From: Alphaproteobacteria bacterium
Lineage (GTDB): Bacteria > Pseudomonadota > Alphaproteobacteria > Rhizobiales > Aestuariivirgaceae
Assembly (NCBI GenBank): GCA_024279045.1
Contig: JAJRRZ010000170.1
Span: 1-27,756, forward strand
Direction: 5' to 3'
Length of the DNA: 27,756 nucleotides
The notes beneath the pieces are model-generated. The model had not been told where the DNA came from, searched no databases, and saw only the letters and a list, made by a program, of their open reading frames with translations. Shown piece by piece: positions 1 through 6,998 of this stretch (the first letter of the stretch is position 1; every line of letters begins with the position of its first letter). The translations under genes were made by a program, and so were the position numbers.

Positions 1-6
1 ACTCCC

Positions 7-109
7 CATGTGCATTTTGGCTTCATATCAGACGGTTTTTCGTTCTTGCCAATAGCTCCACTATTGCCTGCGAACGAAAAACCGCTGCTATTTTGCCAAA
101 ATGCCCATG
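7..109. repeat. Large imperfect inverted repeat (three-tier hairpin)
   Basis: Three nested pairs of arms fold this stretch into one long hairpin. The outer arms are CATG-t-GCATTTTGGC (7-21) against GCCAAAATGC-c-CATG (95-109). The middle arms, CGGTTTTTCGTTC (33-45) and GAACGAAAAACCG (72-84), are perfect over 13 bp. The inner arms are CAATAG (50-55) and CTATTG (61-66), with loop CTCCA. An 11/10-nt internal loop separates outer and middle tiers. It lies 3' of cysG. No T-run follows on either strand, so a simple rho-independent terminator is not the best reading. A palindromic or MITE-like intergenic repeat is possible. The folding is seen directly; the function is unknown. Confidence 0.75.
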
Positions 110-166
110 AGAAGCACTCATTTATTGAGACCAGACCCTAGAGGTTGCCAGCCGGGGTGCTTGTGA

Positions 167-1609
167 TCACAGGCTGCCGATGAAGCGGCCCTGGGTGGTT
201 TCCTGCTCGCCGTCTTCGGGCAAATACCAGCTCAGCTTGTCGCGCAGGGTTACCACCGTGCCGATAATGATCATCGCCGGGCTTTGCAGTCCGGCCTGCT
301 CCACCTTTTCGGCAATATCGGCCAGCGTGCCGGTGATGACGCGCTGATCGGGCCGGGTGCCCTTTTCCACCACCGCCACCGGCATGGCCGCATCGGCGCC
401 GTGCTCCAGGAAGGCGTGCGTGAGTTGCGGCAGCAGGCGCAGGCCCATGTAGACGGCAATGGTCTGGTTGGGGCGCAGCACCTGCGTCCAGTCCAGATCG
501 ACGATGCCGTCCTTGCCGTGGGCGGTGATGAACAGGCAGCTTTGCGCATGGTCGCGGTGGGTCAGCGGAATGCCGGCATAAGCCGCGCAGCCAGCGGCGG
601 CGGTAACGCCCGGCACCACCTGAAAGGGGATGTGCTCCTCGGCCAGGCGCTCGATCTCTTCGCCACCGCGTCCGAAGATGAACGGATCGCCGCCCTTCAG
701 CCGCAGCACGCGCTTGCCCTCTTTCGCCAGACGCACCAGCATTTCCGAAATGTCTTCCTGTGGCACGGCATGATCGCCCTCGCGTTTGCCGACGTAGATG
801 CGCTCGGCCTCGCGGCGCACCAGGTTGAGGATGCCATCGCCCAGCAGGCGGTCATACAGCACCACATCGGCCTTCTGCATCAGGCGCAGGGCCTTGAAGG
901 TGAGCAGATCCGGATCGCCCGGCCCGCAGCCCACCAGGTAGACCTCGCCGCGGATGCCGGCGCGCTCTTCTGCCGCTGCCGCTTCCAGCTCGCGCTGCAG
1001 CATGGCGCGGGCGGTTTCCTCGTCGCCGGAGAACACCAGGGTGGCCATGGGGCCTTCCAGGATGCGTTCCCAGAAGCGGCGGCGGTTTTCGCCATTCTTC
1101 AACCGCTCCATGACCTGATCGCGGATATCGCCGGCGAAACGCGCCAGCTTGCCGAAGGCGGCGGGCAGCATGGTCTCCAGCCGGGCGCGGATCATGCGCG
1201 CCAGGATGGGTGATGCGCCGGAAGACGACACGGCCACGACGATGGGTGCGCGATCGACGATGGAAGGCATGATGAAGTCGCACAGTTCCGGGCGGTCGGC
1301 GACGTTCACCGGCACCTTGGCGGCGCGCGCCATGTCGGCGATCTTGCGATCGTCGTCGAGCTTGCGGCAGGCGGCGAAAGCCAGGGCTGCGCCATCGAAA
1401 TCGGCGGGTTCGGGGCAGCGTGCGAAATGCTGCAGGTGCTGGTGATCACGGATGCCGGTGAAGTCATCCTCGTCGATGGAATCGGCGAACAGCTTCACCC
1501 GCGCGCCGGCGCGAAGGGCGATCTCGCAGCGCCGCGCCGCCACCGTGCCGCCACCGGCGACGATGATCGTGCGCCCGTTGACGTTTCTGAATATGGGGAG
1601 GAAGTCCAT
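167..1609 (-). CDS. cysG: Siroheme synthase CysG (trifunctional)
   Basis: The 480-aa protein has the full CysG architecture. Residues 1 to about 215 form the precorrin-2 dehydrogenase/sirohydrochlorin ferrochelatase part, with the NAD-binding GGGTVAARR at about 19-27, an Asp at 105 (VNVADRPEL) and the serine-rich VAVSSSGASP around 128. Residues from about 222 form the SAM-dependent uroporphyrinogen-III methyltransferase, with GCGPGDPDLLT at 227 onward and the GGDPFIFGRGGEE motif. It converts uroporphyrinogen III to siroheme in the cytoplasm. Siroheme is the DsrAB prosthetic group, which explains its place beside the dsr operon. The ATG at 1609 lies 39 bp after the preceding small gene on the same strand and has only a weak ribosome binding site, so co-transcription or translational coupling is likely. 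The length is normal for the family. Confidence 0.95.
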   Translation of the reverse strand: MDFLPIFRNVNGRTIIVAGGGTVAARRCEIALRAGARVKLFADSIDEDDFTGIRDHQHLQHFARCPEPADFDGAALAFAACRKLDDDRKIADMARAAKVPVNVADRPELCDFIMPSIVDRAPIVVAVSSSGASPILARMIRARLETMLPAAFGKLARFAGDIRDQVMERLKNGENRRRFWERILEGPMATLVFSGDEETARAMLQRELEAAAAEERAGIRGEVYLVGCGPGDPDLLTFKALRLMQKADVVLYDRLLGDGILNLVRREAERIYVGKREGDHAVPQEDISEMLVRLAKEGKRVLRLKGGDPFIFGRGGEEIERLAEEHIPFQVVPGVTAAAGCAAYAGIPLTHRDHAQSCLFITAHGKDGIVDLDWTQVLRPNQTIAVYMGLRLLPQLTHAFLEHGADAAMPVAVVEKGTRPDQRVITGTLADIAEKVEQAGLQSPAMIIIGTVVTLRDKLSWYLPEDGEQETTQGRFIGSL

Positions 1610-1648
1610 GCCCGAAGCTACCCTGAAATGCTTCCGTGGCGGCTGACA

Positions 1649-1933
1649 TCAGTCGCCGCCATCTCCGTTGCCTGCGGCGCCCGCGCTGCCGTCGGCGAAA
1701 TCGCCACCCTCTGGCATGGCGCCGCCAACGCGTTCAGCCCATTCGGCGAACAGGGTGGCGAGGCGGCGGGCGTCCTCGGCGTCCAGGCCGATCTGGGTGA
1801 TGCGCTTGCCTTCCTTGTAAGTGAGGCGCAAAAAGTGCACGCCGTTGCCGGCATCCACGGCATCGACGCGCATCTCGCGGCGGAAGGCGGTGATGAAATC
1901 GGCCAGGCGCTCGACCTTTTCCTCCGGCGTCAT
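1649..1933 (-). CDS. Hypothetical 94-aa protein, second of a coupled pair upstream of cysG
   Basis: I do not recognise the family. The 94-aa protein has a charged alpha/beta-looking body of about 75 residues (GVHFLRLTYKEGKRITQIGL near the centre, then a helix rich in Ala, Arg and Glu). It ends in a Gly/Asp/Ala-rich tail. It has no cysteine, signal peptide or membrane segment. The ATG at 1933 overlaps the stop of the upstream gene by 4 bp, and a good GGGAGG ribosome binding site precedes it, so I treat it as real. Its stop lies 39 bp before cysG, suggesting one operon of this pair and cysG. A role in tetrapyrrole or sulfur metabolism is only guilt by association. Confidence 0.7.
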   Translation of the reverse strand: MTPEEKVERLADFITAFRREMRVDAVDAGNGVHFLRLTYKEGKRITQIGLDAEDARRLATLFAEWAERVGGAMPEGGDFADGSAGAAGNGDGGD

Positions 1934-2178
1934 TGGCCGCCTCCCTGGCCGCCGTCGTCGCCGCCCATCTTCTGTTTCAGCTCGCGTGCGCGGTCGCCCC
2001 AGTAGAAGGCGGTTTCCAGCTCCAGATGCCAGTTCGACGGGGTGTCCTGATAGTCGGGCTTTACATCGAACTCCAGGAACACCTCGCCGGAGCGGCCCAC
2101 TTCGATGACCAGCTCGCGCAGGTCGCTGAACTTGTCGATCTGCGGGTTGGCGATCATCAGTTCGCTGACCTTGACCAT
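1930..2178 (-). CDS. Hypothetical 82-aa protein, first gene of the cysG-linked operon
   Basis: I do not recognise the family. The 82-aa protein appears soluble and lacks cysteine. It has an acidic beta-rich centre (GEVFLEFDVKPDYQDTPSNW), then a helix with an FYWGDRARELKQKMGG stretch, and ends in a Gly/Asp/Gln-rich tail. The ATG at 2178 is preceded by AAGGGAG at good spacing. Its stop overlaps the start of the next gene by 4 bp, the usual sign of translational coupling. It is the first gene of a probable three-gene unit ending in cysG. The 156-bp gap upstream contains an inverted repeat and a TATATG-like element on this strand. No function is proposed. Confidence 0.7.
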   Translation of the reverse strand: MVKVSELMIANPQIDKFSDLRELVIEVGRSGEVFLEFDVKPDYQDTPSNWHLELETAFYWGDRARELKQKMGGDDGGQGGGQ

Positions 2179-2254
2179 TGCGCTGTTCTCCCTTGTGCGC
2201 TTGTGCGCTTTGTGTCGTGGTTGCAGGTTGCGTTCTTCACATATAGGGGGCGTG

Positions 2255-2287
2255 GTGCGAATGGGTGATGTTTTTCACGATTCGCAC
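2255..2287. promoter_or_regulatory. Inverted repeat upstream of the cysG-linked operon
   Basis: GTGCGAAT (2255-2262) and ATTCGCAC (2280-2287) are perfect 8-bp arms. Inside them GTGA (2265-2268) and TCAC (2275-2278) also pair, leaving a TGTTTT loop. It lies between the stop of the oxygenase gene (2335) and the start of the 82-aa gene (2178), both on the minus strand. A TATATG-like element read on the minus strand lies at 2240-2246, so the repeat could be an operator just upstream of a promoter. A terminator is less likely because no T-run follows it on the minus strand. The pairing is seen; the role is inferred. Confidence 0.45.
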
Positions 2288-2334
2288 AAAAGCGTCCCGC
2301 GCTGCAAGGGTGCGCGGTGGGGTGCGAGCAGCAT

Positions 2335-3288
2335 TCAGGTTGTCGGCAGGGAAATGTTCTCGCCGACGCGGTTGGTGTAGCGTCCGCGGTAGAGCAGGCG
2401 GCGGCGGGCGGGGTCGTCGTGGTCGATGAATGCGCTGCGGGTATGCAGCACGTTGTTGCAGATCAGCCCCTGGCCAGGCTTCAACCGCAATCTGAAGCGG
2501 AATGGCTCTTCGGCCTCGCGCAGCAGGTGGCGCAGAAAATCCACTGCCGCGCGGGTGTCGGCATCGTTGGCCCAGATGATGTTGCGGCTGCGCTCGGTAT
2601 AACGCATGTTGAGATTGCCGCCGTTGTCCACCCAGAAGACGGGGCCACGGGATTCGGGGCGGATGGAGCCGTCTTCCTCTTCGAAAGCGGGGATGGTCAT
2701 GGCATCTTCGCGCATCAGCGCCGCGGCCAGGGCGGGGCTCTCGTCGCGCAGGCGGATGTAGGCAATGGCCGGATCCAGCAGGTCGTTCTCGCCGCCCTCC
2801 TTCGCATCACGCACGCAGTGCAGGAGCATGGCGCGGATGGGGCGCGCGCCTTTATAGCCATATTTGTAATAGCCGTCGGTGTGCCACAGCAGGCGGCGGC
2901 TGGTGTAGGGGATGAAACCCTGGCGCGGGCGCTCGGTGGTGCTGGCGACGCGGATGTCCACCAGCTCGTGGCCGCGCATGGAGCGGTGGCGTTCGCGCCC
3001 GACGAGGCCGAAACGGGCGGCCAGTGCTTGCAGCATTTCCGGTATCTGCGGCGAATCGCCGCTGTCGCGCTGGCCGGTGTCGTACACCGCCATGTTGGCG
3101 CGCTGGCACAGGCGCAGGATGGCCTGTGTCTCCTTCGGGGAGGGGTTGGTGGCGTTGCGCAAGGGCACGATCAGTTCTTCTGGCGTGCATGGATGGGCGC
3201 TCAGCCTGAGTTCTCGCCAGCGGGCGTAATCGTCGCTGTTTTCAGGGTGAAACGGGCTGCCTGGCGGGATGTGCGAAAACTGGCTCAT
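2335..3288 (-). CDS. TauD/TfdA-type Fe(II)/2-oxoglutarate-dependent oxygenase
   Basis: From the ATG at 3288 the protein is 317 aa, typical for this family. The iron-binding facial triad is visible: WHTDGYY supplies H136 and D138, and NNVLHTRSAF supplies the distal H282. An arginine-rich stretch 15-20 residues later (RRRLLYRGRY) would hold the 2-oxoglutarate carboxylate. The family hydroxylates small molecules, often releasing sulfite from sulfonates such as taurine, but the substrate here cannot be read from the sequence. A longer reading begins with GTG at 3366, and another ATG lies at 3312. I prefer 3288 because the added N-terminus does not look conserved, although no strong ribosome binding site marks any of the three. 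The gene is divergent from dsrA across a shared 351-bp region, which suggests a link to sulfur metabolism without proving it. Confidence 0.8.
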   Translation of the reverse strand: MSQFSHIPPGSPFHPENSDDYARWRELRLSAHPCTPEELIVPLRNATNPSPKETQAILRLCQRANMAVYDTGQRDSGDSPQIPEMLQALAARFGLVGRERHRSMRGHELVDIRVASTTERPRQGFIPYTSRRLLWHTDGYYKYGYKGARPIRAMLLHCVRDAKEGGENDLLDPAIAYIRLRDESPALAAALMREDAMTIPAFEEEDGSIRPESRGPVFWVDNGGNLNMRYTERSRNIIWANDADTRAAVDFLRHLLREAEEPFRFRLRLKPGQGLICNNVLHTRSAFIDHDDPARRRLLYRGRYTNRVGENISLPTT

Positions 3289-3373
3289 GGGCGTTGTTAA
3301 CACTTTTTTCATCTTCCGGCTTGCGCCGGCAAGGGTTTTCACGCAATGGAATTGATCACGCCACACACGCCTG

Positions 3374-3439
3374 ATGCATTGAAAGGCGTCAAGTTGTGTG
3401 CATCATGAAATATGCATATTGGAATATGTCCCATGCATG
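3374..3439. promoter_or_regulatory. Three ATGCAT palindromes in the dsrA upstream region
   Basis: ATGCAT occurs at 3374-3379, 3412-3417 and 3433-3438. The second sits in a perfect 12-bp palindrome, AATATGCATATT (3409-3420), and the third in CATGCATG (3432-3439). The last two cores start 21 bp apart, two helical turns, and overlap the best dsrA promoter candidate. This arrangement would suit a dimeric regulator bound on one face of the DNA. No known regulator is assigned. Confidence 0.4.
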
Positions 3440-3448
3440 TGCTATAGG
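3419..3448 (+). promoter_or_regulatory. Candidate sigma-70 promoter for dsrA (distal)
   Basis: TTGGAA (3419-3424) is followed after 18 bp by TATAGG (3443-3448). This is the most AT-rich part of the 351-bp region between the oxygenase gene and dsrA. The -35 box overlaps the end of the 12-bp palindrome. It would give a leader of about 185 nt. Assigned by eye only. Confidence 0.4.
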
Positions 3449-3492
3449 CACTCCAACAATTCCGAGGGATGGCAAAACAATCAGCCGGTGTT

Positions 3493-3521
3493 TTGCCCCT
3501 TGCGTGCGGAGCGCCTATCAT
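3493..3521 (+). promoter_or_regulatory. Second candidate promoter for dsrA (proximal)
   Basis: TTGCCC (3493-3498) and TATCAT (3516-3521) are separated by 17 bp. The site is about 120 bp before the dsrA start. It competes with or supplements the distal candidate; sequence alone does not decide. The remainder, 3522-3625, shows no gene. Confidence 0.3.
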
Positions 3522-3639
3522 GCAATCGGCCTGAAAAAGGGCCGTGCGACAATCAGGCAGTCGATTCCATGTCAAGGGGCAGATCTTTGCGGATGGTCCG
3601 CGAGGCAATGCCCGGGAAGATGCACAGAGGGAGTGACAG

Positions 3640-4905
3640 ATGGCGAACAATGATTTTGAAGTCCGCCCGACACCGAAACTGGACGAGCTGGAGAGCGGTC
3701 CGTGGCCGTCCTTCGTTACCGGCCTGAAGCGTCTGCGCGACGCTGGCAAGCGCTACTCGGCGATGGCCAACGACCTGCTGGGCCAGCTGGAGCATTCCTA
3801 CGAGGAGCGCCTGGGCTTCTGGAAGGGCGGCACCATCACCGTGCTGGGTTACGGTGGCGGCATCATTCCGCGCTTCTCGGAAGTGGCGGACAAGTTCCCC
3901 GAGTCCTCGGAGTTCCATACCCTGCGCGTGATGCCGCCGGCGGGTATGCATTACACCACTGATATTCTGCGCAAGATGTGCGATATCTGGGAGGAGTATG
4001 GCTCCGGCCTGATCGCCTTCCATGGCCAGTCGGGCGACATCATGTTCCAGGGTGTTTCCTCGGAGAACGTGCAGCCGGCGTTCGACGCGCTGAACGAGCT
4101 GGGCTTCGACCTCGGCGGCGCCGGCCCGGCCCTGCGCACCTCCATGAGCTGCGTGGGTCATGCGCGCTGCGAGATGTCCTGCTATGACGAGGCCAAGGCG
4201 CTGCGCCTGATCATCAACGAGTATCTCGACGAGATGCATCGTCCGGCGCTGCCCTACAAGTTCAAGTTCAAGTTCTCCGGTTGCCCGAACGACTGCGTGA
4301 ACGCCATTCACCGTGCCGACTTCGCAGTGATCGGCACTTGGCGCGACGACATGAAGGTCGACCAGGAGAAGGTGAAGGAATATGTCGCCGAGCTGGGCCG
4401 CGACTACATCCAGGAGCATGTCATCGAGATGTGCCCGACGCGGTCGCTGAAGCTGAATGACGATGACACGCTGAGCGTGGACAACAAGTCCTGCGTGCGC
4501 TGCATGCACTGCCTGAACGTCATGAACCGTGCGCTGAAGCCCGGTGATGACAAGGGTGCGGTGATTCTCATCGGTGGCAAGCGGACGCTGAAGATCGGCG
4601 ACCTGATGGGCACGGTGATCAAGCCGTTCGTCAAGCTGGAGACCGAAGAGGACTTCGAGGAGCTGGTGGAGTTTGCCGGTGAGGTGATCGACTTCTTTGC
4701 CGACAACGCGCTGGAGCACGAGCGTGTGGGCGAGACGATCGACCGTATCGGCCTGCCGGCCTTCCTGGAGGCTCTGGGCATCGACCCGGATCCGAACATG
4801 GTGCTGCATCCGCGGCAGGTGTCGTTTGTCCGCACGGACGACTTCCAGGCCGAGATGGAGCGCATGCGGGTCAAGAAGGGTGGCAAGAAGGAAGCCGCGG
4901 AATAA
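3640..4905 (+). CDS. dsrA: Dissimilatory sulfite reductase alpha subunit DsrA (reverse type)
   Basis: The 421-aa cytoplasmic protein carries the sulfite reductase cluster motif that binds the siroheme-coupled [4Fe-4S]: C171-x5-C177 (SCVGHARC) and C215-x3-C219 (GCPNDC). A ferredoxin-like insert follows, with C265 (EMCPTRSL) and C285-x2-C288-x2-C291 (CVRCMHC). With DsrB it forms an alpha2beta2 enzyme; in sulfur oxidisers it works in the oxidative direction, turning DsrC-bound sulfur into sulfite-level product. The ATG at 3640 follows an AGAGGGAG ribosome binding site at good distance. It is the first gene of the dsr operon. The length fits DsrA. The reverse type is inferred from the neighbouring dsrEFH and dsrL and was not tested by phylogeny. 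Confidence 0.97.
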   Translation: MANNDFEVRPTPKLDELESGPWPSFVTGLKRLRDAGKRYSAMANDLLGQLEHSYEERLGFWKGGTITVLGYGGGIIPRFSEVADKFPESSEFHTLRVMPPAGMHYTTDILRKMCDIWEEYGSGLIAFHGQSGDIMFQGVSSENVQPAFDALNELGFDLGGAGPALRTSMSCVGHARCEMSCYDEAKALRLIINEYLDEMHRPALPYKFKFKFSGCPNDCVNAIHRADFAVIGTWRDDMKVDQEKVKEYVAELGRDYIQEHVIEMCPTRSLKLNDDDTLSVDNKSCVRCMHCLNVMNRALKPGDDKGAVILIGGKRTLKIGDLMGTVIKPFVKLETEEDFEELVEFAGEVIDFFADNALEHERVGETIDRIGLPAFLEALGIDPDPNMVLHPRQVSFVRTDDFQAEMERMRVKKGGKKEAAE

Positions 4906-4934
4906 TCCGGCTTTCCTGGAAGGACACAAAAGGC

Positions 4935-4960
4935 GGGCGCAGGTCGCAAGGCCTGCGCTC
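4935..4960 (+). other. Intercistronic stem-loop between dsrA and dsrB
   Basis: GGGCGCAGG (4935-4943) pairs with CCTGCGCTC (4952-4960) over 9 bp including one G-U pair, with an 8-nt loop. It lies in the 87-bp dsrA-dsrB gap and has no T-run, so it more likely protects or punctuates the mRNA than terminates it. Confidence 0.6.
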
Positions 4961-4992
4961 GTCGCAAACAGAGTGTAGCTGGAGGGAAAAGA

Positions 4993-6075
4993 ATGAGCGA
5001 AGCTGCTGCGAAGCCGCGCATGCCGGACGAGGTCGGGGTGCCCGATCCGTTCCAGTTCATGCATCCGATCATGAAGAAGAATTACGGCCAGTGGGATTAT
5101 CACTTCCGTCCGCGCCCGGGCGTGCTGTGCCATGTGGCCAAGTCCGGGGACAAGATCTGGACCGTGCGCGCCGGCACGCAGCGCCAGATGGATGTGTTCA
5201 CCATTCGCAAGCTGTGCGACATCGCCGACAAGTATGCGGGCGGTTACGTGCGCTTCACCACGCGGTCGAACATCGAATTCCTGCTGGATGACGAGAGCAA
5301 TGTGGAGCCGCTGATCGAGGAGCTGCAGAAGGAAGGCTTCCCCGTCGGCGGTACGGGCAACTCCGTTTCGATGATCTCGCACACCCAGGGCTGGCTGCAC
5401 TGCGACATCCCGGGCACGGATGCCTCCGGTGTGGTGAAGTCGCTGATGGACCTGATGTACGAGGAGTTCATCAACGAGGAGATGCCCAACCGCGTGCGCA
5501 TCACCACCTCGTGCTGCCAGATCAACTGCGGTGGGCAGGGTGATATCGCGATCAACGTGCAATACACCAAGCCGCCGCGCATCAATCATGACCTGGTGGC
5601 CAATGTCTGCGAGCGCCCGGCGGTGGTGGCGCGCTGCCCGGTGGCGGCCATCCGACCGGCGCTGGTGAACGGCAAGCCGTCGCTGGAAGTGGACGAGAAG
5701 AAGTGCATCTGCTGCGGTGCCTGCTATGCCCCGTGCCCGCCGATGCAGATTAACGGCAAGGAAGAGACGCGCATCGCCATCTGGGTTGGCGGCAAGCACT
5801 CCAATGCACGTTCCAAGCCGAAGTTCCACAAGCTGGTGGTGGCCGGCCTGCCGAACAACCCGCCGCGGTGGCCGGAAGTGGGCGAAGTGGTGATGAAGAT
5901 CCTGCGCGCCTACAAGGAGAATGCGAAGGACTGGGAGCGCATGGGCGACTGGATCGACCGCATCGGTTGGCCGCGCTTCTTCGAGCTGATCGACGTGCCG
6001 TTCGTGAAGCATCACATCGACACGTGGACCTATGCTCGCCTGACGCACAACCACTCCACGCACATCCAGTACTGA
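4993..6075 (+). CDS. dsrB: Dissimilatory sulfite reductase beta subunit DsrB (reverse type)
   Basis: The 360-aa protein has the DsrB cysteine set: C174-C175-x3-C179 (SCCQINC), then C206 and C215 (ARCPVAAIRP). A ferredoxin segment follows, with C238-x2-C241-x2-C244-x3-C248 (CICCGACYAPCP). In solved DsrAB structures the catalytically active siroheme is associated with the beta chain, while the alpha site is structural. The ATG at 4993 has a GGAGGG ribosome binding site. It lies 87 bp after dsrA, with a stem-loop in the gap, in the same operon. The length is normal and the reading frame is intact. Confidence 0.97.
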   Translation: MSEAAAKPRMPDEVGVPDPFQFMHPIMKKNYGQWDYHFRPRPGVLCHVAKSGDKIWTVRAGTQRQMDVFTIRKLCDIADKYAGGYVRFTTRSNIEFLLDDESNVEPLIEELQKEGFPVGGTGNSVSMISHTQGWLHCDIPGTDASGVVKSLMDLMYEEFINEEMPNRVRITTSCCQINCGGQGDIAINVQYTKPPRINHDLVANVCERPAVVARCPVAAIRPALVNGKPSLEVDEKKCICCGACYAPCPPMQINGKEETRIAIWVGGKHSNARSKPKFHKLVVAGLPNNPPRWPEVGEVVMKILRAYKENAKDWERMGDWIDRIGWPRFFELIDVPFVKHHIDTWTYARLTHNHSTHIQY

Positions 6076-6083
6076 TGTGTTGC

Positions 6084-6115
6084 GGGCGGATCGGCCAGAA
6101 AGTGCCGGTCCGCCC
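6084..6115 (+). other. Intercistronic stem-loop after dsrB
   Basis: GGGCGGATCGGC (6084-6095) pairs with GCCGGTCCGCCC (6104-6115): 12 bp with one G-U pair and loop CAGAAAGT. It begins 9 nt after the dsrB stop. What follows (TGCTCATAACAACAATACG) has no T-run, so it resembles an mRNA 3' stabiliser or attenuator more than a full terminator. Confidence 0.65.
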
Positions 6116-6168
6116 TGCTCATAACAACAATACGCAGGCGTTGAACAACTCTGGCAGGGGATATTTCC

Positions 6169-6561
6169 GTGAAGCTGGGAATCGTAGTGCTCGAGGGGCC
6201 CTACCAGCACGAGGCTGCCGATACCGCCTACAATTTCGCGGTGGCTGCGCTGGAGAAAGGGCACGAGGTCTTTCGTGTCTTCTTCTATCATGATGGTGTC
6301 AACAACGCGACGCGGTTGATGGTGCCGCCACAGGATGACCGTCACATCCAGCAGCGCTGGAGCGAGCTGGCGGAGAAGCACAATCTCGACCTGGTCGTAT
6401 GTGTGGCGGCGGCGCAGCGGCGCGGCATTCTGGACGAAGACGAACAGGGCCGCCACGGCAAGGATGCCAACAACATTGCGCCGGGTTTTCGCATCTCCGG
6501 GCTGGGCCAGCTCATCGAGGCGGGCATCCAGTGCGACCGGCTGGTGTTCTTCGGTGATTGA
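6169..6561 (+). CDS. dsrE: Sulfurtransferase subunit DsrE
   Basis: DsrE is the catalytic subunit of the DsrE2F2H2 hexamer, a cytoplasmic TusBCD-like sulfur carrier that passes persulfide sulfur to DsrC. The 130-aa length is standard. The active cysteine is exactly at position 78 (LDLVVCVAAAQRRG), the residue known to be required in Allochromatium vinosum DsrE. The start is GTG at 6169, behind AGGGGA; the MKLGIVVLEGPY beginning matches the family. The ORF ends in TGA at 6559-6561, 14 bp before the dsrF ATG. The presence of dsrEFH is a strong marker for oxidative use of the Dsr pathway. Confidence 0.95.
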   Translation: MKLGIVVLEGPYQHEAADTAYNFAVAALEKGHEVFRVFFYHDGVNNATRLMVPPQDDRHIQQRWSELAEKHNLDLVVCVAAAQRRGILDEDEQGRHGKDANNIAPGFRISGLGQLIEAGIQCDRLVFFGD

Positions 6562-6575
6562 CGGGAGGCGCTGTG

Positions 6576-6983
6576 ATGTCTGACGTGAAGAAGTTTCTCT
6601 ATGTGAACCGCAAGGCGCCGCATGGCACCATCTATGCGCTGGAGTCGCTGGAGGTGGTGCTGATTGGTGCGGCCTTCGAGCAGGATGTGGCGCTGGCCTT
6701 CCTGGATGATGGTGTGTTTCAGTTGCTGAAGGGCTGGGATACTTCCGAGCTTGGCTCGAAGAACTTCCAGCCGGCCTACACGGCGCTGGGGGATTATGAC
6801 ATCCAGAAGGTCTATGTGGAGCGCGAATCCCTGGAAGAGCGGGGGCTGAGCGAGGACGACCTGCTGGAAATGGTCTACGAGGACGAGGACGACGACTGGG
6901 CGGAGAAGTCCTCCATTCGTATTGTCTCGCGCGAGGAGCTTGCGAAAATCATGCAGGACTCCGATGTGGTCCTGAGCTTCTGA
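6576..6983 (+). CDS. dsrF: Sulfurtransferase complex subunit DsrF
   Basis: DsrF is the TusC-like middle subunit of the DsrEFH hexamer. The start is ATG at 6576, with GGGAGG 7 nt upstream; a longer TTG-initiated reading from 6558 overlaps dsrE and is less likely. From this start the protein is 135 aa. The family pattern is visible: the KFLYVNRKAPHG beginning, an ALAFLDDGVFQLL strand-loop, and a very acidic stretch EDEDDDW near residue 105. It contains no cysteine at all. This agrees with the view that only DsrE and DsrH cysteines carry sulfur and DsrF is structural. It is followed after 15 bp by dsrH. Confidence 0.93.
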   Translation: MSDVKKFLYVNRKAPHGTIYALESLEVVLIGAAFEQDVALAFLDDGVFQLLKGWDTSELGSKNFQPAYTALGDYDIQKVYVERESLEERGLSEDDLLEMVYEDEDDDWAEKSSIRIVSREELAKIMQDSDVVLSF

Positions 6984-6998
6984 GGGGAGATTTGCGCA

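Noticed and set aside
162..171. TGTGATCACA palindrome resembling a CRP/FNR half-site pair
   Set aside because: The half-sites are not separated by the needed 6 bp or so, and it overlaps the cysG stop codon, where no promoter is expected.
2317..3300. 327-codon plus-strand frame opposite the oxygenase gene
   Set aside because: The minus-strand frame has a complete Fe(II)/2-oxoglutarate motif set; the plus frame is Ala/Gly/Val-rich without motifs.
3289..3366. N-terminal extension of the oxygenase from a GTG at 3366
   Set aside because: Residues are not family-like and the overall length already fits from 3288; the stretch also contains a CCGGC/GCCGG hairpin, more like leader sequence.
3553..6456. 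967-codon open frame on the minus strand opposite dsrA, dsrB and dsrE
   Set aside because: It lies wholly antisense to three secure genes; long antisense frames arise from the strong GC bias at third positions. The product is a His/Arg/Ala-rich mixture with no family pattern.
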